Source: Lachnospiraceae bacterium
Lineage (GTDB): Bacteria; Bacillota; Clostridia; Lachnospirales; Lachnospiraceae
DNA length: 64,000 nt
Assembly: GCA_015057585.1 (NCBI GenBank)
Contig: SVEF01000012.1
Span: forward strand, 34,415 to 98,414
Reading direction: 5' to 3'
Positions 25,879-35,337 of this stretch are shown one piece after another. A program made the position numbers and the translations under genes. Below the pieces are notes generated by a model. It saw nothing but the letters and a program-made list of their open reading frames with translations. It ran no database searches and was not told where the DNA came from. Within the stretch, counting starts at the first letter, position 1; the number at the start of each line of letters is the position of its first letter.

Positions 25879-26625
25879 TTAATACGGACTATCAAATTCT
25901 GTTTCTGCTTTTTTCACCGCTTCTTCCAATGACATTCCCGCAAAACTTTGTGCACCTAAGAAGCGACCTGATTTTTTATCATCCGCAAACACGCCTACCA
26001 CAATCCCCGGTATTGCACTTTCCGGAGCATTCGGTGCATACGGTCCGCCAAGGTCGGTACGACACCAGCCCGGATCCGTCAAATTAATCATTACATCCGT
26101 TCCCTGTACCGTATGTCCCAAATCAATTGTAATTTTATCGAGCGCCGCCTTGCTTGCCGAATATCCGGCCTGCTGCGGATCCAGACGGATTCCGCTTGTT
26201 GTGTTTAAAATTCTTCCAAAGCCGTATTCTTTCATTTTCGGCATGAAATGATAGCAAATCATCGCCGGTGCAATCGTGTTAATCTTAAAACTCTCTGTGT
26301 AATCCGAAACCGGGGTCTTAAAATACTCGTTACGGTATGCAATCTGAAGTCCCGCATTATTCAGTACAATGTCTACCCTTACGCCAAATGTATCGATTTC
26401 CTGAAGCATTCTCTCTACTGCATCCAAATCCGAAAGTTCCGCTGCAACTGCGTATGCTTCCACACCATGTGCCTTCACCTCAGAGAGTACTTTTTCCGAA
26501 TGCTCAAGGCTCCTGCTATGTAAAATCAGATTGCAGCCCTGCTTCGCCATAAAAAGCGCAGTCAGATAACCGATTCCTCTGCTGGCACCGGTAATGAATG
26601 CCCAACGTCCCTTTACATTTACCAT
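25879..26625 (-). CDS. Short-chain dehydrogenase/reductase (SDR)
   Basis: A 248-residue classical SDR. NAD(P)-binding motif ITGASRGIGYL at ~13, VLNNAG at ~86, and the catalytic Ser then YSASKAAL (Tyr-x-x-x-Lys, ~155). Oxidoreductase acting on an alcohol or ketone of unknown identity. AAAGGAGG precedes the ATG. It lies 1 nt after the epimerase-like gene and in the same direction as an iron alcohol dehydrogenase, so these three form a probable redox operon ended by the terminator at 25833. Confidence 0.88.
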   Translation of the reverse strand: MVNVKGRWAFITGASRGIGYLTALFMAKQGCNLILHSRSLEHSEKVLSEVKAHGVEAYAVAAELSDLDAVERMLQEIDTFGVRVDIVLNNAGLQIAYRNEYFKTPVSDYTESFKINTIAPAMICYHFMPKMKEYGFGRILNTTSGIRLDPQQAGYSASKAALDKITIDLGHTVQGTDVMINLTDPGWCRTDLGGPYAPNAPESAIPGIVVGVFADDKKSGRFLGAQSFAGMSLEEAVKKAETEFDSPY

Positions 26626-26626
26626 A

Positions 26627-27637
26627 CTAAAATTCCTCCTTTAATCGTTCAAGCTTCTCAATCACCTTGTCGCACCATGCATCAAACTCAGGATCCTCCA
26701 CCTGGGTTTCCGGATGTGCAAGCATATATTCCACCGTCTTGCGGATTCCCTGCTCACAGCGGATGGTTGCCACAAAACCAGGCACCGCCTTCTTTAATTT
26801 AGAGTTATCAAACACAACGCTGTTCGCCTTATCTCCGATGAGACCGCCCTTAAAGTCATAAGGACTAATGGCATCCAGCAAATCAGATGCCACATAATAC
26901 GGCTTTAATTCCACGCCGAGAGCATCCGCCACACATTCATAGATCTGGTTCCATGTCACCGATTCATCCGAAGTAATCTGAAATGCCTCACCAATGGCAT
27001 GCGGATTACCGATGAGACCGATAAAGCCCTTTGCAAAGTCCTCATTATTGGTCAGCGTCCAAAGAGAAGTGCCGTCTCCGTGCAAAATAACCGGCTTACC
27101 GGTAAGCATTCTCTTTAACACCTGCCAGCTGCCCTTGTCTCCGTGTACACCAAGCGGAACAGACTTTTCACAATAGGTATGGCTTGGACGGATAATCGTC
27201 ACCGGAAAACCGTTTTCCCGGTACATCTTCATTAAAAAGTCCTCACAGGCAATCTTATTTCTGGAATATTCCCAATATGGATTTGCCAGTGTGGTTGCCT
27301 CATTGATACGGTAATCCCGGACCGGTTTATGATATGCCGATGCGGAACTGATATACAGATACTGTTTTGTCTTTCCTGCAAACAGACGGTAATCCCGTTC
27401 CACCTGTGATGTCACAAAGCCAATAAATTCACATACGGCATCAAAGGTCATGCCGGACAGTTTTTCTGCAGCCTCTTCTTCCTTATTGATATCTGCCACA
27501 ATTACCTTTACATTTGCCGGAAGTCCCGCATTGCTGTTTCCTCGGTTCAGCAGGTATACTTCATGCTCTGTTTCCGCCAACTGTCTTGTAATGGCACTGC
27601 TGATGGTGCCGGTTCCGCCAATTAATAAAATCTTCAT
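26627..27637 (-). CDS. NAD-dependent epimerase/dehydratase family protein
   Basis: A 336-residue extended-SDR protein. Start MKILLIGGTGTISSAI carries the GxxGxxG nucleotide-binding motif; SSASAYHKP and WEYSRNKIACED (Tyr-x-x-x-Lys) give the active site. Members act on nucleotide-sugars or are reductases; the substrate is not evident. AAGGAG site present. It lies 17 nt after an iron alcohol dehydrogenase gene and overlaps the spacing of the SDR gene, so it is mid-operon. Confidence 0.85.
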   Translation of the reverse strand: MKILLIGGTGTISSAITRQLAETEHEVYLLNRGNSNAGLPANVKVIVADINKEEEAAEKLSGMTFDAVCEFIGFVTSQVERDYRLFAGKTKQYLYISSASAYHKPVRDYRINEATTLANPYWEYSRNKIACEDFLMKMYRENGFPVTIIRPSHTYCEKSVPLGVHGDKGSWQVLKRMLTGKPVILHGDGTSLWTLTNNEDFAKGFIGLIGNPHAIGEAFQITSDESVTWNQIYECVADALGVELKPYYVASDLLDAISPYDFKGGLIGDKANSVVFDNSKLKKAVPGFVATIRCEQGIRKTVEYMLAHPETQVEDPEFDAWCDKVIEKLERLKEEF

Positions 27638-27654
27638 ACGAATTTTTCTCCTTA

Positions 27655-28836
27655 TTATAACGTTGCATGTGCCGCAATCTTATAAATCTCAGCAATATCC
27701 TTTGCCGAAAGTCTGACAAAGCCCCAAGTCAGGCCATCACCGATACCGAATTTCTCTACCAGCACCGGAATATCTTCTTCTTTTGCACCAAGCTCTGTAA
27801 AGTTAATCGGCATGCCGATATCATGTAAAAACTGACGGAATGCACGGATTCCTGCTCTTGCGGTGTTCTCCGGATTTTCCTCATCAAGCTCACAGCCAAA
27901 TACTCTCGTTGCCATCTGCACAAAACGGTTGACATCGTGCTTGTAAACAAACTCCATCCATGCCGGCATAATGACCGCAAGACCTGCACCGTGTGCACAG
28001 TCATACAGACCGGACAATTCATGCTCGATACCGTGACTGTTCCAGTCCTGGCTTCTGCCGACACCGACAATGTCATTGTGCGCCACGGTTCCTGCCCACA
28101 TCATATTGGCACGTGCGCCATAATTTTCCGGATCTGCAATAACACGTGGGGTTTCTTTTATCATGGTAAGAAGAACTGCCTCGCAAAGACGGTCCGTAAT
28201 TTCCACTTCTTCTGTATTGGTAAAATAGCGTTCAAATACATGCGCCATAATATCCGTTGCACCGCATGCGGTCTGATACGCCGGAAGGGTAAACATAAGC
28301 TCCGGATTCAAAATCGAGAACTTCGGTCGGAGTAAATCCGAACCGACGTCACGCTTTAACATGCCGTCTTCCTTAGTTACCACACTGGCACCCGAGCCTT
28401 CACTGCCTGCTGCGGCAATCGTTAATACCGTACCAATCGGAAGTGCCTTTTCTACATTCGCTTTTCTCTCGTAAAAGTCCCAGAAATCGCCGTCATACAG
28501 TACACCGATTGCAATACCCTTTGCACTGTCGATACAGGACCCGCCCCCAACCGAAAGAATGAAATCCACATTTTCTTTCCGGCAAAGCTCAATCCCTTCA
28601 TAAATCTTTGTGTCACGAGGATTTGGCTGCACTCCGCCAAGTTCCACATAAGCGATACCTTCTGCCTCAAGAGACTTCTTTACTCTGTCAAGCAGACCGC
28701 TTCTTACCACAGAACCGGAACCATAGTGAATTAACACCTTCGTGCCACCATACTTCTTTACATACTTACCGCTTTCATTTTCAGTACCCCTGCCGAAGAC
28801 AAAGTCTGTCGGACTGTAAAAAGTAAAATTATCCAT
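27655..28836 (-). CDS. Iron-containing alcohol dehydrogenase (butanol dehydrogenase-like)
   Basis: A 393-residue group III alcohol dehydrogenase. ATG at 28836 (MDNFTFYSPTDFVFGRG) with GAGGA upstream; the longer frame would begin with TTG. Motifs: VLIHYGSGSVVRSG, ILSVGGGSCIDSAKG (nucleotide binding), and metal ligands in GATDIMAHVFERYF (Asp, His), GIEHELSG and YDCAHGAGLAV. Such enzymes reduce aldehydes to alcohols with NAD(P)H during fermentation. A second enzyme of the same class is encoded at 35940-37097; the two are paralogs of moderate similarity. First gene of the SDR/epimerase operon. Confidence 0.9.
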   Translation of the reverse strand: MDNFTFYSPTDFVFGRGTENESGKYVKKYGGTKVLIHYGSGSVVRSGLLDRVKKSLEAEGIAYVELGGVQPNPRDTKIYEGIELCRKENVDFILSVGGGSCIDSAKGIAIGVLYDGDFWDFYERKANVEKALPIGTVLTIAAAGSEGSGASVVTKEDGMLKRDVGSDLLRPKFSILNPELMFTLPAYQTACGATDIMAHVFERYFTNTEEVEITDRLCEAVLLTMIKETPRVIADPENYGARANMMWAGTVAHNDIVGVGRSQDWNSHGIEHELSGLYDCAHGAGLAVIMPAWMEFVYKHDVNRFVQMATRVFGCELDEENPENTARAGIRAFRQFLHDIGMPINFTELGAKEEDIPVLVEKFGIGDGLTWGFVRLSAKDIAEIYKIAAHATL

Positions 28837-28917
28837 ACCCAATCCTCTTTTCTGATTTTATTAACTCCATTCTAGTATATTGTGAACAATAATGCAACTT
28901 TTTCAGAACACAGTTCA

Positions 28918-29727
28918 TCAGTTGCCCGCACTCTCATATCCCTTGAGTCCATAGTTAAACACGCCGTATGCCACACACCAGAACACAATGGCAATCAAAC
29001 ATTCCACGCCGATGACTCCTGCTCCGCCTTTTCCAAGGAAATAGCTTGCCGGAAGGTATGCTACAAACGCAAACGGAATCACCCAGGTAATGAGAAAACG
29101 GATGCCCTTGTTGTAGATTTCCGTCGGATACTTTGCAAAATCGGCCATCTCATACGCCACCTGTAAAAACGGTCCGCTCTGCTTTAGCCAGAATGCCAAC
29201 GCCGCAAAGAAAAGCTTAATTGATGTATAAATGAGTGCCCCTGCAAGAACCGATACCACAAACAAAGCAACATGTGCAAAATCAAACACAACCACACCCT
29301 TGCTTGCGGAAATAATCACAAGAATGCTTCCGATTAACAGTTCGCCAAGTGCATCCGGCTGAATTTTTTCTGCGATAACTTGGAAAAATACGTTCATCGG
29401 CCGGAGCATATACCGGTCGAATTCTCCGTTGATGACCAGACGCCACGCCACCAGCCAGATGTTGTCGGTCAAAAGATGGTCAATGCCCCTTGGAATCTGT
29501 GCAAAGCCGTATATAAAAATCAACTGGTCTAATGTCCAGCCGTTTAAGGACGGAATCTGCTCAAAAATCAGATACAGAAACAGGATTCCGGAGGCCTGTG
29601 TTAAGAAAAATCCCAAAAGTCCCATCAGAAAATCCCCCTTGGACTGCATAACAACTTTAAAAAACTGTGCAATCAGTACGCGGTATAACCGCCAATATCG
29701 TTTTATTGTATGTAACAACTCTCTCAC
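28918..29727 (-). CDS. ABC-2 type permease, second subunit
   Basis: A ~269-residue membrane protein with six hydrophobic helices. The frame opens with GTG at 29727, very close to AAGGAGT; a TTG at 29718 has better spacing, so the start is open. Segments FIYGFAQIPRGIDHLLTDN and NGEFDRYMLRPMNVFFQ match the ABC-2 permease family that pairs with daunorubicin-resistance-like ATPases. It follows the first permease gene by 6 nt and the ATPase gene before that, a complete exporter. Substrate unknown. Confidence 0.85.
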   Translation of the reverse strand: MRELLHTIKRYWRLYRVLIAQFFKVVMQSKGDFLMGLLGFFLTQASGILFLYLIFEQIPSLNGWTLDQLIFIYGFAQIPRGIDHLLTDNIWLVAWRLVINGEFDRYMLRPMNVFFQVIAEKIQPDALGELLIGSILVIISASKGVVVFDFAHVALFVVSVLAGALIYTSIKLFFAALAFWLKQSGPFLQVAYEMADFAKYPTEIYNKGIRFLITWVIPFAFVAYLPASYFLGKGGAGVIGVECLIAIVFWCVAYGVFNYGLKGYESAGN

Positions 29728-29733
29728 ACTCCT

Positions 29734-30552
29734 TTAGCCGCCCAATACCACAAGTCTCTTCGTCACCTGCTTCCAGATAATGCTTCCGAGTACATACAGC
29801 AACACCACCCAGATTACCTGTTTGCCAAGTGCCCACGCAAGCTCACTCCCCGCATATTTTCCGAGGTACACCATGACCGGTGTATATACCATGGACGAAA
29901 ACGGCAGGAATTCAAATACTTCCTGCGCCCACAGCGGGAACAGACTGATTGGAATCAGCTGTCCTGTCAGGAAACTAAGCAGTGCTGACTTTGCCATTCT
30001 GAGTCCGAAAATATAAGTGGTAAAAAAGGCCACCATACCAAAACAAAAGTCAAACAGCACATAAATCAAAAAACTCATCAGTACACTTAACAGGTAGGCA
30101 AGCAAGGTTGTAACAGACACCGGTGCCATTCCAAGCACAAACACCTTGTAAAGTTCCAGTCCGATCCAGATAAAGATTCCCGGAACAAGCAGTCGGTAAA
30201 TCATGTTGCCGAGTGCCCGTGCGATGAGACTTGCACGGTAGTCAATCGGTTTAATCAGGTTCATGGCAACTCTTCCTTCCACTACGTCGTAGCCCACCCA
30301 TGTGGAAATTGCGATGGACACCATGGAAGAGGTCACGTAAACCATAAATATGTAAACCACCATTTCGTTCTTCGAAAGCCCGCCAATCATGCCGCTTTCA
30401 CTGTTCCCATAAATCGCCATCCAAAGGAAGTAGCTGATAAAGGAACCAAACAGGCTGATAAACGCCCAGATATAAAACGCCCCCCGGTACGCCAGCTGGC
30501 TCTTTAGCTCATTGGCGGCAAACGGGAGATAGGTTCTTATTAGTTTTCCCAT
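29734..30552 (-). CDS. ABC-2 type permease, first subunit
   Basis: A 272-residue protein, start MGKLIRTYLPFAANELKSQL at 30552, 8 nt after GGAGG and 1 nt past the stop of the ATPase gene. Six hydrophobic helices; the motifs WVGYDVVEGRVAMNLIKPID and FLTGQLIPISLFPLW parallel those of the second permease, so the two likely form a heterodimeric channel. Middle gene of a three-gene ABC exporter operon. Confidence 0.87.
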   Translation of the reverse strand: MGKLIRTYLPFAANELKSQLAYRGAFYIWAFISLFGSFISYFLWMAIYGNSESGMIGGLSKNEMVVYIFMVYVTSSMVSIAISTWVGYDVVEGRVAMNLIKPIDYRASLIARALGNMIYRLLVPGIFIWIGLELYKVFVLGMAPVSVTTLLAYLLSVLMSFLIYVLFDFCFGMVAFFTTYIFGLRMAKSALLSFLTGQLIPISLFPLWAQEVFEFLPFSSMVYTPVMVYLGKYAGSELAWALGKQVIWVVLLYVLGSIIWKQVTKRLVVLGG

Positions 30553-30553
30553 A

Positions 30554-31609
30554 TCAGTTGCCTCCGCCCGCTTCTGCCGTGCCTGTTGTCGTACCATGAT
30601 GATAAATTTCCTTTACGATTTCCGCAAGTTCCGTCTCCTGTAACTTGATGTCAGTCACCTCAGTCACTTCCATCACTGCCGATAAAATCTGCGGTGCCTG
30701 CAGTCTATGCTTATCAAAGGTAATTGTAAATAAATTTTTTGCCTCATCAAGTTCTGCAGTAAAACAGGCTTCATTGCTGTTCTCTTCCGAAATATGCAGT
30801 GCTCCGACGAGGTCCAGTGCCTTGACCGCCTCTGTATTCTTCACTTCCATGACAACCTTACGCTTGGAACCATAGGTATCTTTCAAATGGTCCAATGTGC
30901 CATCGTAAATCTTTTTCCCTTCATCAATGATAATGATACGGCTGCAAAGTTCTTCAATATCGCCGATATCATGTGTAGTCAAAATTACCGTCGTCTGATA
31001 CTTTTCATTGATTTCCTTAATCGCCTTGCGGATGTTATCCTTTACCACAAGGTCAAGGCCGATGGTCGGCTCGTCCAAGTAAAGCACCTTAGGATTATGT
31101 AAAAGTGCTGCGCCAAGGTCCGCTCTCATTCTCTGTCCAAGAGACAGCGTCCGGACCGGCTTGTCAAAGAAGTCCCGAAGTTCCAACACATTGTTTAAAA
31201 ACTCCATCTGCGATGCGTACAAATCATCCGGAATATCGTAAATTTCCTTTAAAATCGTATACGATTCGCTTAAGGGTAAGTCCCACCAAAGCTGTGTTCT
31301 CTGCCCAAACACAACACCGATGTTCTGTGCATTCTTTTTTCTGCTCTTACTCGGGTTAATTCCGTCCACCAGACACTCTCCTCTGGTCGGCGTCAGAATT
31401 CCCGTCATCATCTTAATGGTTGTGGACTTCCCGGCACCATTGCTTCCGATGTAGCCAACGATTTCTCCTTTTGCTATGGAAAAAGAAATATCATCCACCG
31501 CAACCTTTGCCACCTTCTCATTCGAGAAAAGTCCCTTGATAGCGCCCTTTAAGCCCGGATATTTCTTTGGGGAAACAAATTCTTTGGACACGTTTTTTAC
31601 TTCAATCAT
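30554..31609 (-). CDS. ABC transporter ATP-binding protein (DRA-type exporter)
   Basis: A ~351-residue ATPase. Start probably MIEVKNVSKEF at 31609; a GTG four codons upstream is an alternative. Walker A YIGSNGAGKSTT (~50-61), signature LSLGQRMRADLGAALL, Walker B VLYLDEPTIGLD and switch region LTTHDIGDIEELC. The ~90-residue C-terminal extension beyond the ATPase fold is usual in exporters of this class. It heads an operon with two ABC-2 permeases and would drive export of an unknown compound. Confidence 0.9.
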   Translation of the reverse strand: MIEVKNVSKEFVSPKKYPGLKGAIKGLFSNEKVAKVAVDDISFSIAKGEIVGYIGSNGAGKSTTIKMMTGILTPTRGECLVDGINPSKSRKKNAQNIGVVFGQRTQLWWDLPLSESYTILKEIYDIPDDLYASQMEFLNNVLELRDFFDKPVRTLSLGQRMRADLGAALLHNPKVLYLDEPTIGLDLVVKDNIRKAIKEINEKYQTTVILTTHDIGDIEELCSRIIIIDEGKKIYDGTLDHLKDTYGSKRKVVMEVKNTEAVKALDLVGALHISEENSNEACFTAELDEAKNLFTITFDKHRLQAPQILSAVMEVTEVTDIKLQETELAEIVKEIYHHGTTTGTAEAGGGN

Positions 31610-31682
31610 CCTTTTTCCCACCCTCTCTCTTTTGATTTGAGGAAAGTATACTCGTATAAAATAGAAATGTCAATTTAAGAGA

Positions 31683-31712
31683 CAAAGAAAATGGCGGGAA
31701 ATACTTCCCGCC
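31683..31712 (-). terminator. Terminator of the GH32 gene
   Basis: Stem GGCGGGAA/TTCCCGCC (31705-31712 with 31693-31700) followed by ATTTTC on the minus strand. The same stem recurs at 48801 and nearly at 49705. Confidence 0.85.
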
Positions 31713-31730
31713 TGCTTCGCTTTACTCTGC

Positions 31731-33287
31731 TTACTGTTTTCTTAATTCATATACCTTAAACTGTTCTACCTTTGCGTCAGACTCCATTGTCATCTTCTCT
31801 CGAAGTACCGTATCTTCCGTCTCCACAACACCATAAAGACTTCCATCATTTCCATAAAATTCAAAGATTCCACGGTCAATGATACAATTCAGTGAAAATG
31901 GTTCTCCTTTTTCAAACGGAATCTGAAATGGTTCTGCATACCGTTTTGGATCATGAATCTCAAGCATCCCTGTCACAAAATCTACCTTTACAAAAAGCGT
32001 TCCGATGGTAAGTTTCGTACAGCCGCTTTCCTGCGAGTCCCACTTCATGCAAAGTTCCACCGGAGTATCCGAAAGCAGAATCTCCATATTCTTTTCCCGG
32101 TTCTGCACAACAGGTATTTCTTTTTTATATTCCTCCAACTCTCTGACCGGGCGGAAACAAATGCTATACTGCCCTTTGCACTTTCTCAAAGAAAGTTCTG
32201 CCGGCAGCGACATCATCCCCCTAAAATCACCGGAACTGTTTTCAGTACGAATCCATGCCACGCTGATGACTCTGCCTTCTGTCCCCGCATAAGTTTGCGC
32301 CGCATAAGGAAGGCGGGTCCTGTAAGCCGACTGTCTCTCTGATTCCATTTTGAACCGATAACCATCAAACTCACCCACTACATAATAACCGTCCGCCGAC
32401 CAGAACACCCACTTTGTCACTCCTGTTTCATTTTCCACCGGAAGTTCAAACAGGTCGGGGCACTCCCACATGCCTTCTACTGCAAGACGCTGGTTTTCTT
32501 CCCAGTGAAGCAAATCCATGGAACGGAAAATTGCAAATTCGTTGCCATCCAAATACAGAACCATCACGTAAGCACTGCTTGCCGCATGATAAAACACCTT
32601 TGGGTCCCGGTTCCCGCCAATGATATGCTTAAGTAGCGGAGTTTCTGCCTTTTCCAAGGTTTTTCCGCCATCCATCGACACTGCCAGCCTCTGTGTATAT
32701 AAATTCCCCGCATCACGGGACCATTGGTTCTCTCCGCCGGCTGCCGTGTAAAAAAACAACAAAGTATCTTTCCCGTACCCGGCTGCATTTTCTTTGTCCT
32801 GCCAGCCGCTTCCCGAAAACATCGTTCCATACTCATCCGGCTCCATTGCGAGAGGCATGTATTCCCACGTAATCAAATCCTTGCTTACCGCATGCCCCCA
32901 ATGCATATTCCCCCAGACGATTCCATAAGGATTCCACTGGTAAAAAAGATGATACACACCATCTGCATAGACTAAACCATTCGGATCGTTCATCCAGCCT
33001 ATCTCCGGGGTAAAATGGATTTGAGGGCGAAACGGATAAAGATTTTGTACCTTTTCTCTTTGGCAGGCAACCGGAAACGACTTTTCTTCCTCATCACTTC
33101 GGATTTCGATTTCCCGTCCTACCTGTTTGCTGACATCCATACAGGTATAAAAGCCCGCATCTGCTTCGCCTAACCGGATGTCCACTTCCTGAAATTTCGC
33201 TCCATTCACATAAAAATGCAACTTCACTTCCGTTTTTTTTGTGTCAACCGGCAACCAAAGATACGGTTCTGTTATCTGAAGTCTCAT
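31731..33287 (-). CDS. Glycoside hydrolase family 32 (beta-fructosidase)
   Basis: A 518-residue enzyme that hydrolyses sucrose, inulin or levan type fructosides. The catalytic nucleophile is Asp101 in GWMNDPNGL, the transition-state stabiliser is Asp228 in GGNRDPKVF, and the acid/base is Glu275 in MWECPDLF. A five-bladed propeller core (~88-370) is followed by the usual C-terminal beta-sandwich; an N-terminal extension of ~85 residues precedes the propeller. No signal peptide, so it acts inside the cell on imported oligosaccharides. GGGGG site upstream; last gene of a long co-directional run. Confidence 0.93.
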   Translation of the reverse strand: MRLQITEPYLWLPVDTKKTEVKLHFYVNGAKFQEVDIRLGEADAGFYTCMDVSKQVGREIEIRSDEEEKSFPVACQREKVQNLYPFRPQIHFTPEIGWMNDPNGLVYADGVYHLFYQWNPYGIVWGNMHWGHAVSKDLITWEYMPLAMEPDEYGTMFSGSGWQDKENAAGYGKDTLLFFYTAAGGENQWSRDAGNLYTQRLAVSMDGGKTLEKAETPLLKHIIGGNRDPKVFYHAASSAYVMVLYLDGNEFAIFRSMDLLHWEENQRLAVEGMWECPDLFELPVENETGVTKWVFWSADGYYVVGEFDGYRFKMESERQSAYRTRLPYAAQTYAGTEGRVISVAWIRTENSSGDFRGMMSLPAELSLRKCKGQYSICFRPVRELEEYKKEIPVVQNREKNMEILLSDTPVELCMKWDSQESGCTKLTIGTLFVKVDFVTGMLEIHDPKRYAEPFQIPFEKGEPFSLNCIIDRGIFEFYGNDGSLYGVVETEDTVLREKMTMESDAKVEQFKVYELRKQ

Positions 33288-33296
33288 AGTTTCCCC

Positions 33297-34469
33297 CTAC
33301 TTCGCTCCGCCATAGCTTCCCGCAGTATCCGCAAACACTGCTTTCGCATCCGTTTTCCTCTTGGATGTGCTCACGCGTTTCATCAATTCTTCGTAGAACA
33401 GTTCCTCATCAAACGGAAGTTCCACTTCCTTATCTAAGAACGCAGAAAGATGCATCGCATTGGAAAGCATCAGACCATGAATACCTTCTGAGCCCTCTGC
33501 TACAAGACTTCCTCCACGTAAAATGGCATTTCCCCAGGAATTTGTTACGCCGACATGCTGCAGATTTTCCCCATCCGTTTCTACTTCCATCCACTTGCTG
33601 TTTACCGTAGCAAACGGCTGTGTATTGGTCCTCGAAAATTGCTGTTCCGTCATTTCATACTCTTCCATAATGAGCTTGTCATGTTCCACTACAAATTTAG
33701 CGCGGTCCATCTGGATTTCCAGACGGTTGGAACCATGCGCATCTCCGGTGGATGTAACAAACACCCCGGTCGCTCCGTTCGCATATTCCACGTATGTGGT
33801 AACATCGTCTTCTACCTCAATGTTGTGCCACTTACCGAAATGCATGAAAGAGCGTACCTTTACCGGCATTCCGCAAATCCACTGCCACAAATCCAGCTGA
33901 TGCGGACACTGATTTAACAATACTCCGCCACCTTCGCCCGACCAGGTTGCACGCCAGTCACCGGAATCATAATACACCTGTGGCCGGTACCAGTTCGTAA
34001 TAATCCAGTTTGTCCGTCGGATTTCACCATATTTTCCGGACTGCACCAGTTCTCTCAACTTACGGTACAAACAATTGGTCCGCTGATTGAACATCATACC
34101 GAACACAACCTCCGGATGCTTTTTGGCTTCTTCATTCATTTCACGCACCTGCTTTGTGTATACACCTGCAGGTTTTTCCACCATGACATGGATTCCACGC
34201 TTCATACACTCTATGGCATATGTCGTATGACCATAGTGCGGAATCGCAATCAGACAGGCATCAATGACGCCGCTGTCAAGCATCTGAATCGCATCCTCAA
34301 AGTAAGCCACTTCTTCTCCGTACTTCTGCTCCTTTGCCCAAGACAGGCGTTCCGGATTAATGTCCGCGATCGCTGTAATCACAAAATCCGGGCACTTCCC
34401 GTCTCTTACATTTGCCGCATGACCGGAACCCATATTTCCAACACCTAAAATCCCCAATCGTATCATCAT
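33297..34469 (-). CDS. Gfo/Idh/MocA family oxidoreductase
   Basis: A 390-residue NAD(P)-dependent oxidoreductase. The N-terminal Rossmann domain begins MIRLGILGVGNMGSGHAAN; the catalytic Lys lies in VMVEKPAGVYTKQV; GGGVLLNQCPHQLDLWQWIC matches the family's active-site His/Asp region. Such enzymes oxidise or epimerise sugars and inositols. It is flanked at 9-nt spacing by a sugar-isomerase-like TIM barrel gene and the GH32 gene, a common trio for uptake and conversion of unusual carbohydrates. Substrate unknown. Confidence 0.9.
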   Translation of the reverse strand: MMIRLGILGVGNMGSGHAANVRDGKCPDFVITAIADINPERLSWAKEQKYGEEVAYFEDAIQMLDSGVIDACLIAIPHYGHTTYAIECMKRGIHVMVEKPAGVYTKQVREMNEEAKKHPEVVFGMMFNQRTNCLYRKLRELVQSGKYGEIRRTNWIITNWYRPQVYYDSGDWRATWSGEGGGVLLNQCPHQLDLWQWICGMPVKVRSFMHFGKWHNIEVEDDVTTYVEYANGATGVFVTSTGDAHGSNRLEIQMDRAKFVVEHDKLIMEEYEMTEQQFSRTNTQPFATVNSKWMEVETDGENLQHVGVTNSWGNAILRGGSLVAEGSEGIHGLMLSNAMHLSAFLDKEVELPFDEELFYEELMKRVSTSKRKTDAKAVFADTAGSYGGAK

Positions 34470-34478
34470 CGTTTCCTC

Positions 34479-35324
34479 CTACTTCTCCAAAATCCCTTTA
34501 AAAGCGTTGCATGCCGCATCAAATGCCGCATCGCTGTTCGGATACTTGTACTCTTCAATCAACGTGCGTTCTCCTTCGCGCTCCAACTGCTTTAATCCAT
34601 CAAATACCGTCAGATGCGGCTCGATTGTAAAATGACGTCCGCCCCTAGCAATAAATTCTTTCACGATTGCATCCACATTTCCGATACCGCAGCCTGCCGG
34701 AACCACGAACCCGTCTGCCCTGGCATCCTTAATATGCATATAATAAATGTAATCCTTTAACAGTTCCCATGCCTTTAACGTATCTACATCACACTGTACA
34801 TAGTTTGCCGGATCAAAAATCCCCTTCATCTCAGGAAATGCCTTATGAATCTCCAGACAACGCTCTGCAATGTCTCCGTAAATTCCCTTTTCATTCTCAT
34901 GACACAGACAGATGTTGCTGCCTTTTGCCGCGTCCACCATTCTTCCAAGACGTTCGATTACTTCTTCTTTGTAATCCTCAGCCCTTTTCTCCTTTGGGAG
35001 GAAGAAAGAAAACATTCTGATATTTTTTGCGTTCAGTTCACGTGCCACATCCAGTGTGTGCTTAAACTGATCTAAATGCGGTTCAAATGCATCGGTAATT
35101 CCGATTTTTCCGATAGGAGAGCCGATAGACCAGATAATCAGCCCATTCGAGTCCAGTTTCTTCTTTACCTCTTTTGCCTTTTCCAGCGAAATTGAGGAGA
35201 CGTTTGTGCCGTCCACATCCCGGATTTCAAGTCCACACAGTCCGTTTCTCCTTAAGGCCTCCACCTGCTTGTCAATGCTTGACGAAGCCTCATCTGCAAA
35301 TGCATAAATTCCATATCGGTTCAT
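34479..35324 (-). CDS. Sugar phosphate isomerase/epimerase (xylose isomerase-like TIM barrel)
   Basis: A 281-residue protein starting MNRYGIYAFADEASSS at 35324 behind CGGAGG. AP-endonuclease-2/xylose isomerase-type TIM barrel with metal-binding residues suggested in CLCHENEKGIYGD, FDPANYVQCD and YMHIKDARAD, and a terminal FTIEPHLTVFDG. Commonly paired with Gfo/Idh/MocA oxidoreductases, as here. Reaction: probably epimerisation or isomerisation of a sugar or its keto form. Confidence 0.87.
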   Translation of the reverse strand: MNRYGIYAFADEASSSIDKQVEALRRNGLCGLEIRDVDGTNVSSISLEKAKEVKKKLDSNGLIIWSIGSPIGKIGITDAFEPHLDQFKHTLDVARELNAKNIRMFSFFLPKEKRAEDYKEEVIERLGRMVDAAKGSNICLCHENEKGIYGDIAERCLEIHKAFPEMKGIFDPANYVQCDVDTLKAWELLKDYIYYMHIKDARADGFVVPAGCGIGNVDAIVKEFIARGGRHFTIEPHLTVFDGLKQLEREGERTLIEEYKYPNSDAAFDAACNAFKGILEK

Positions 35325-35337
35325 GATTTTTCCTCCG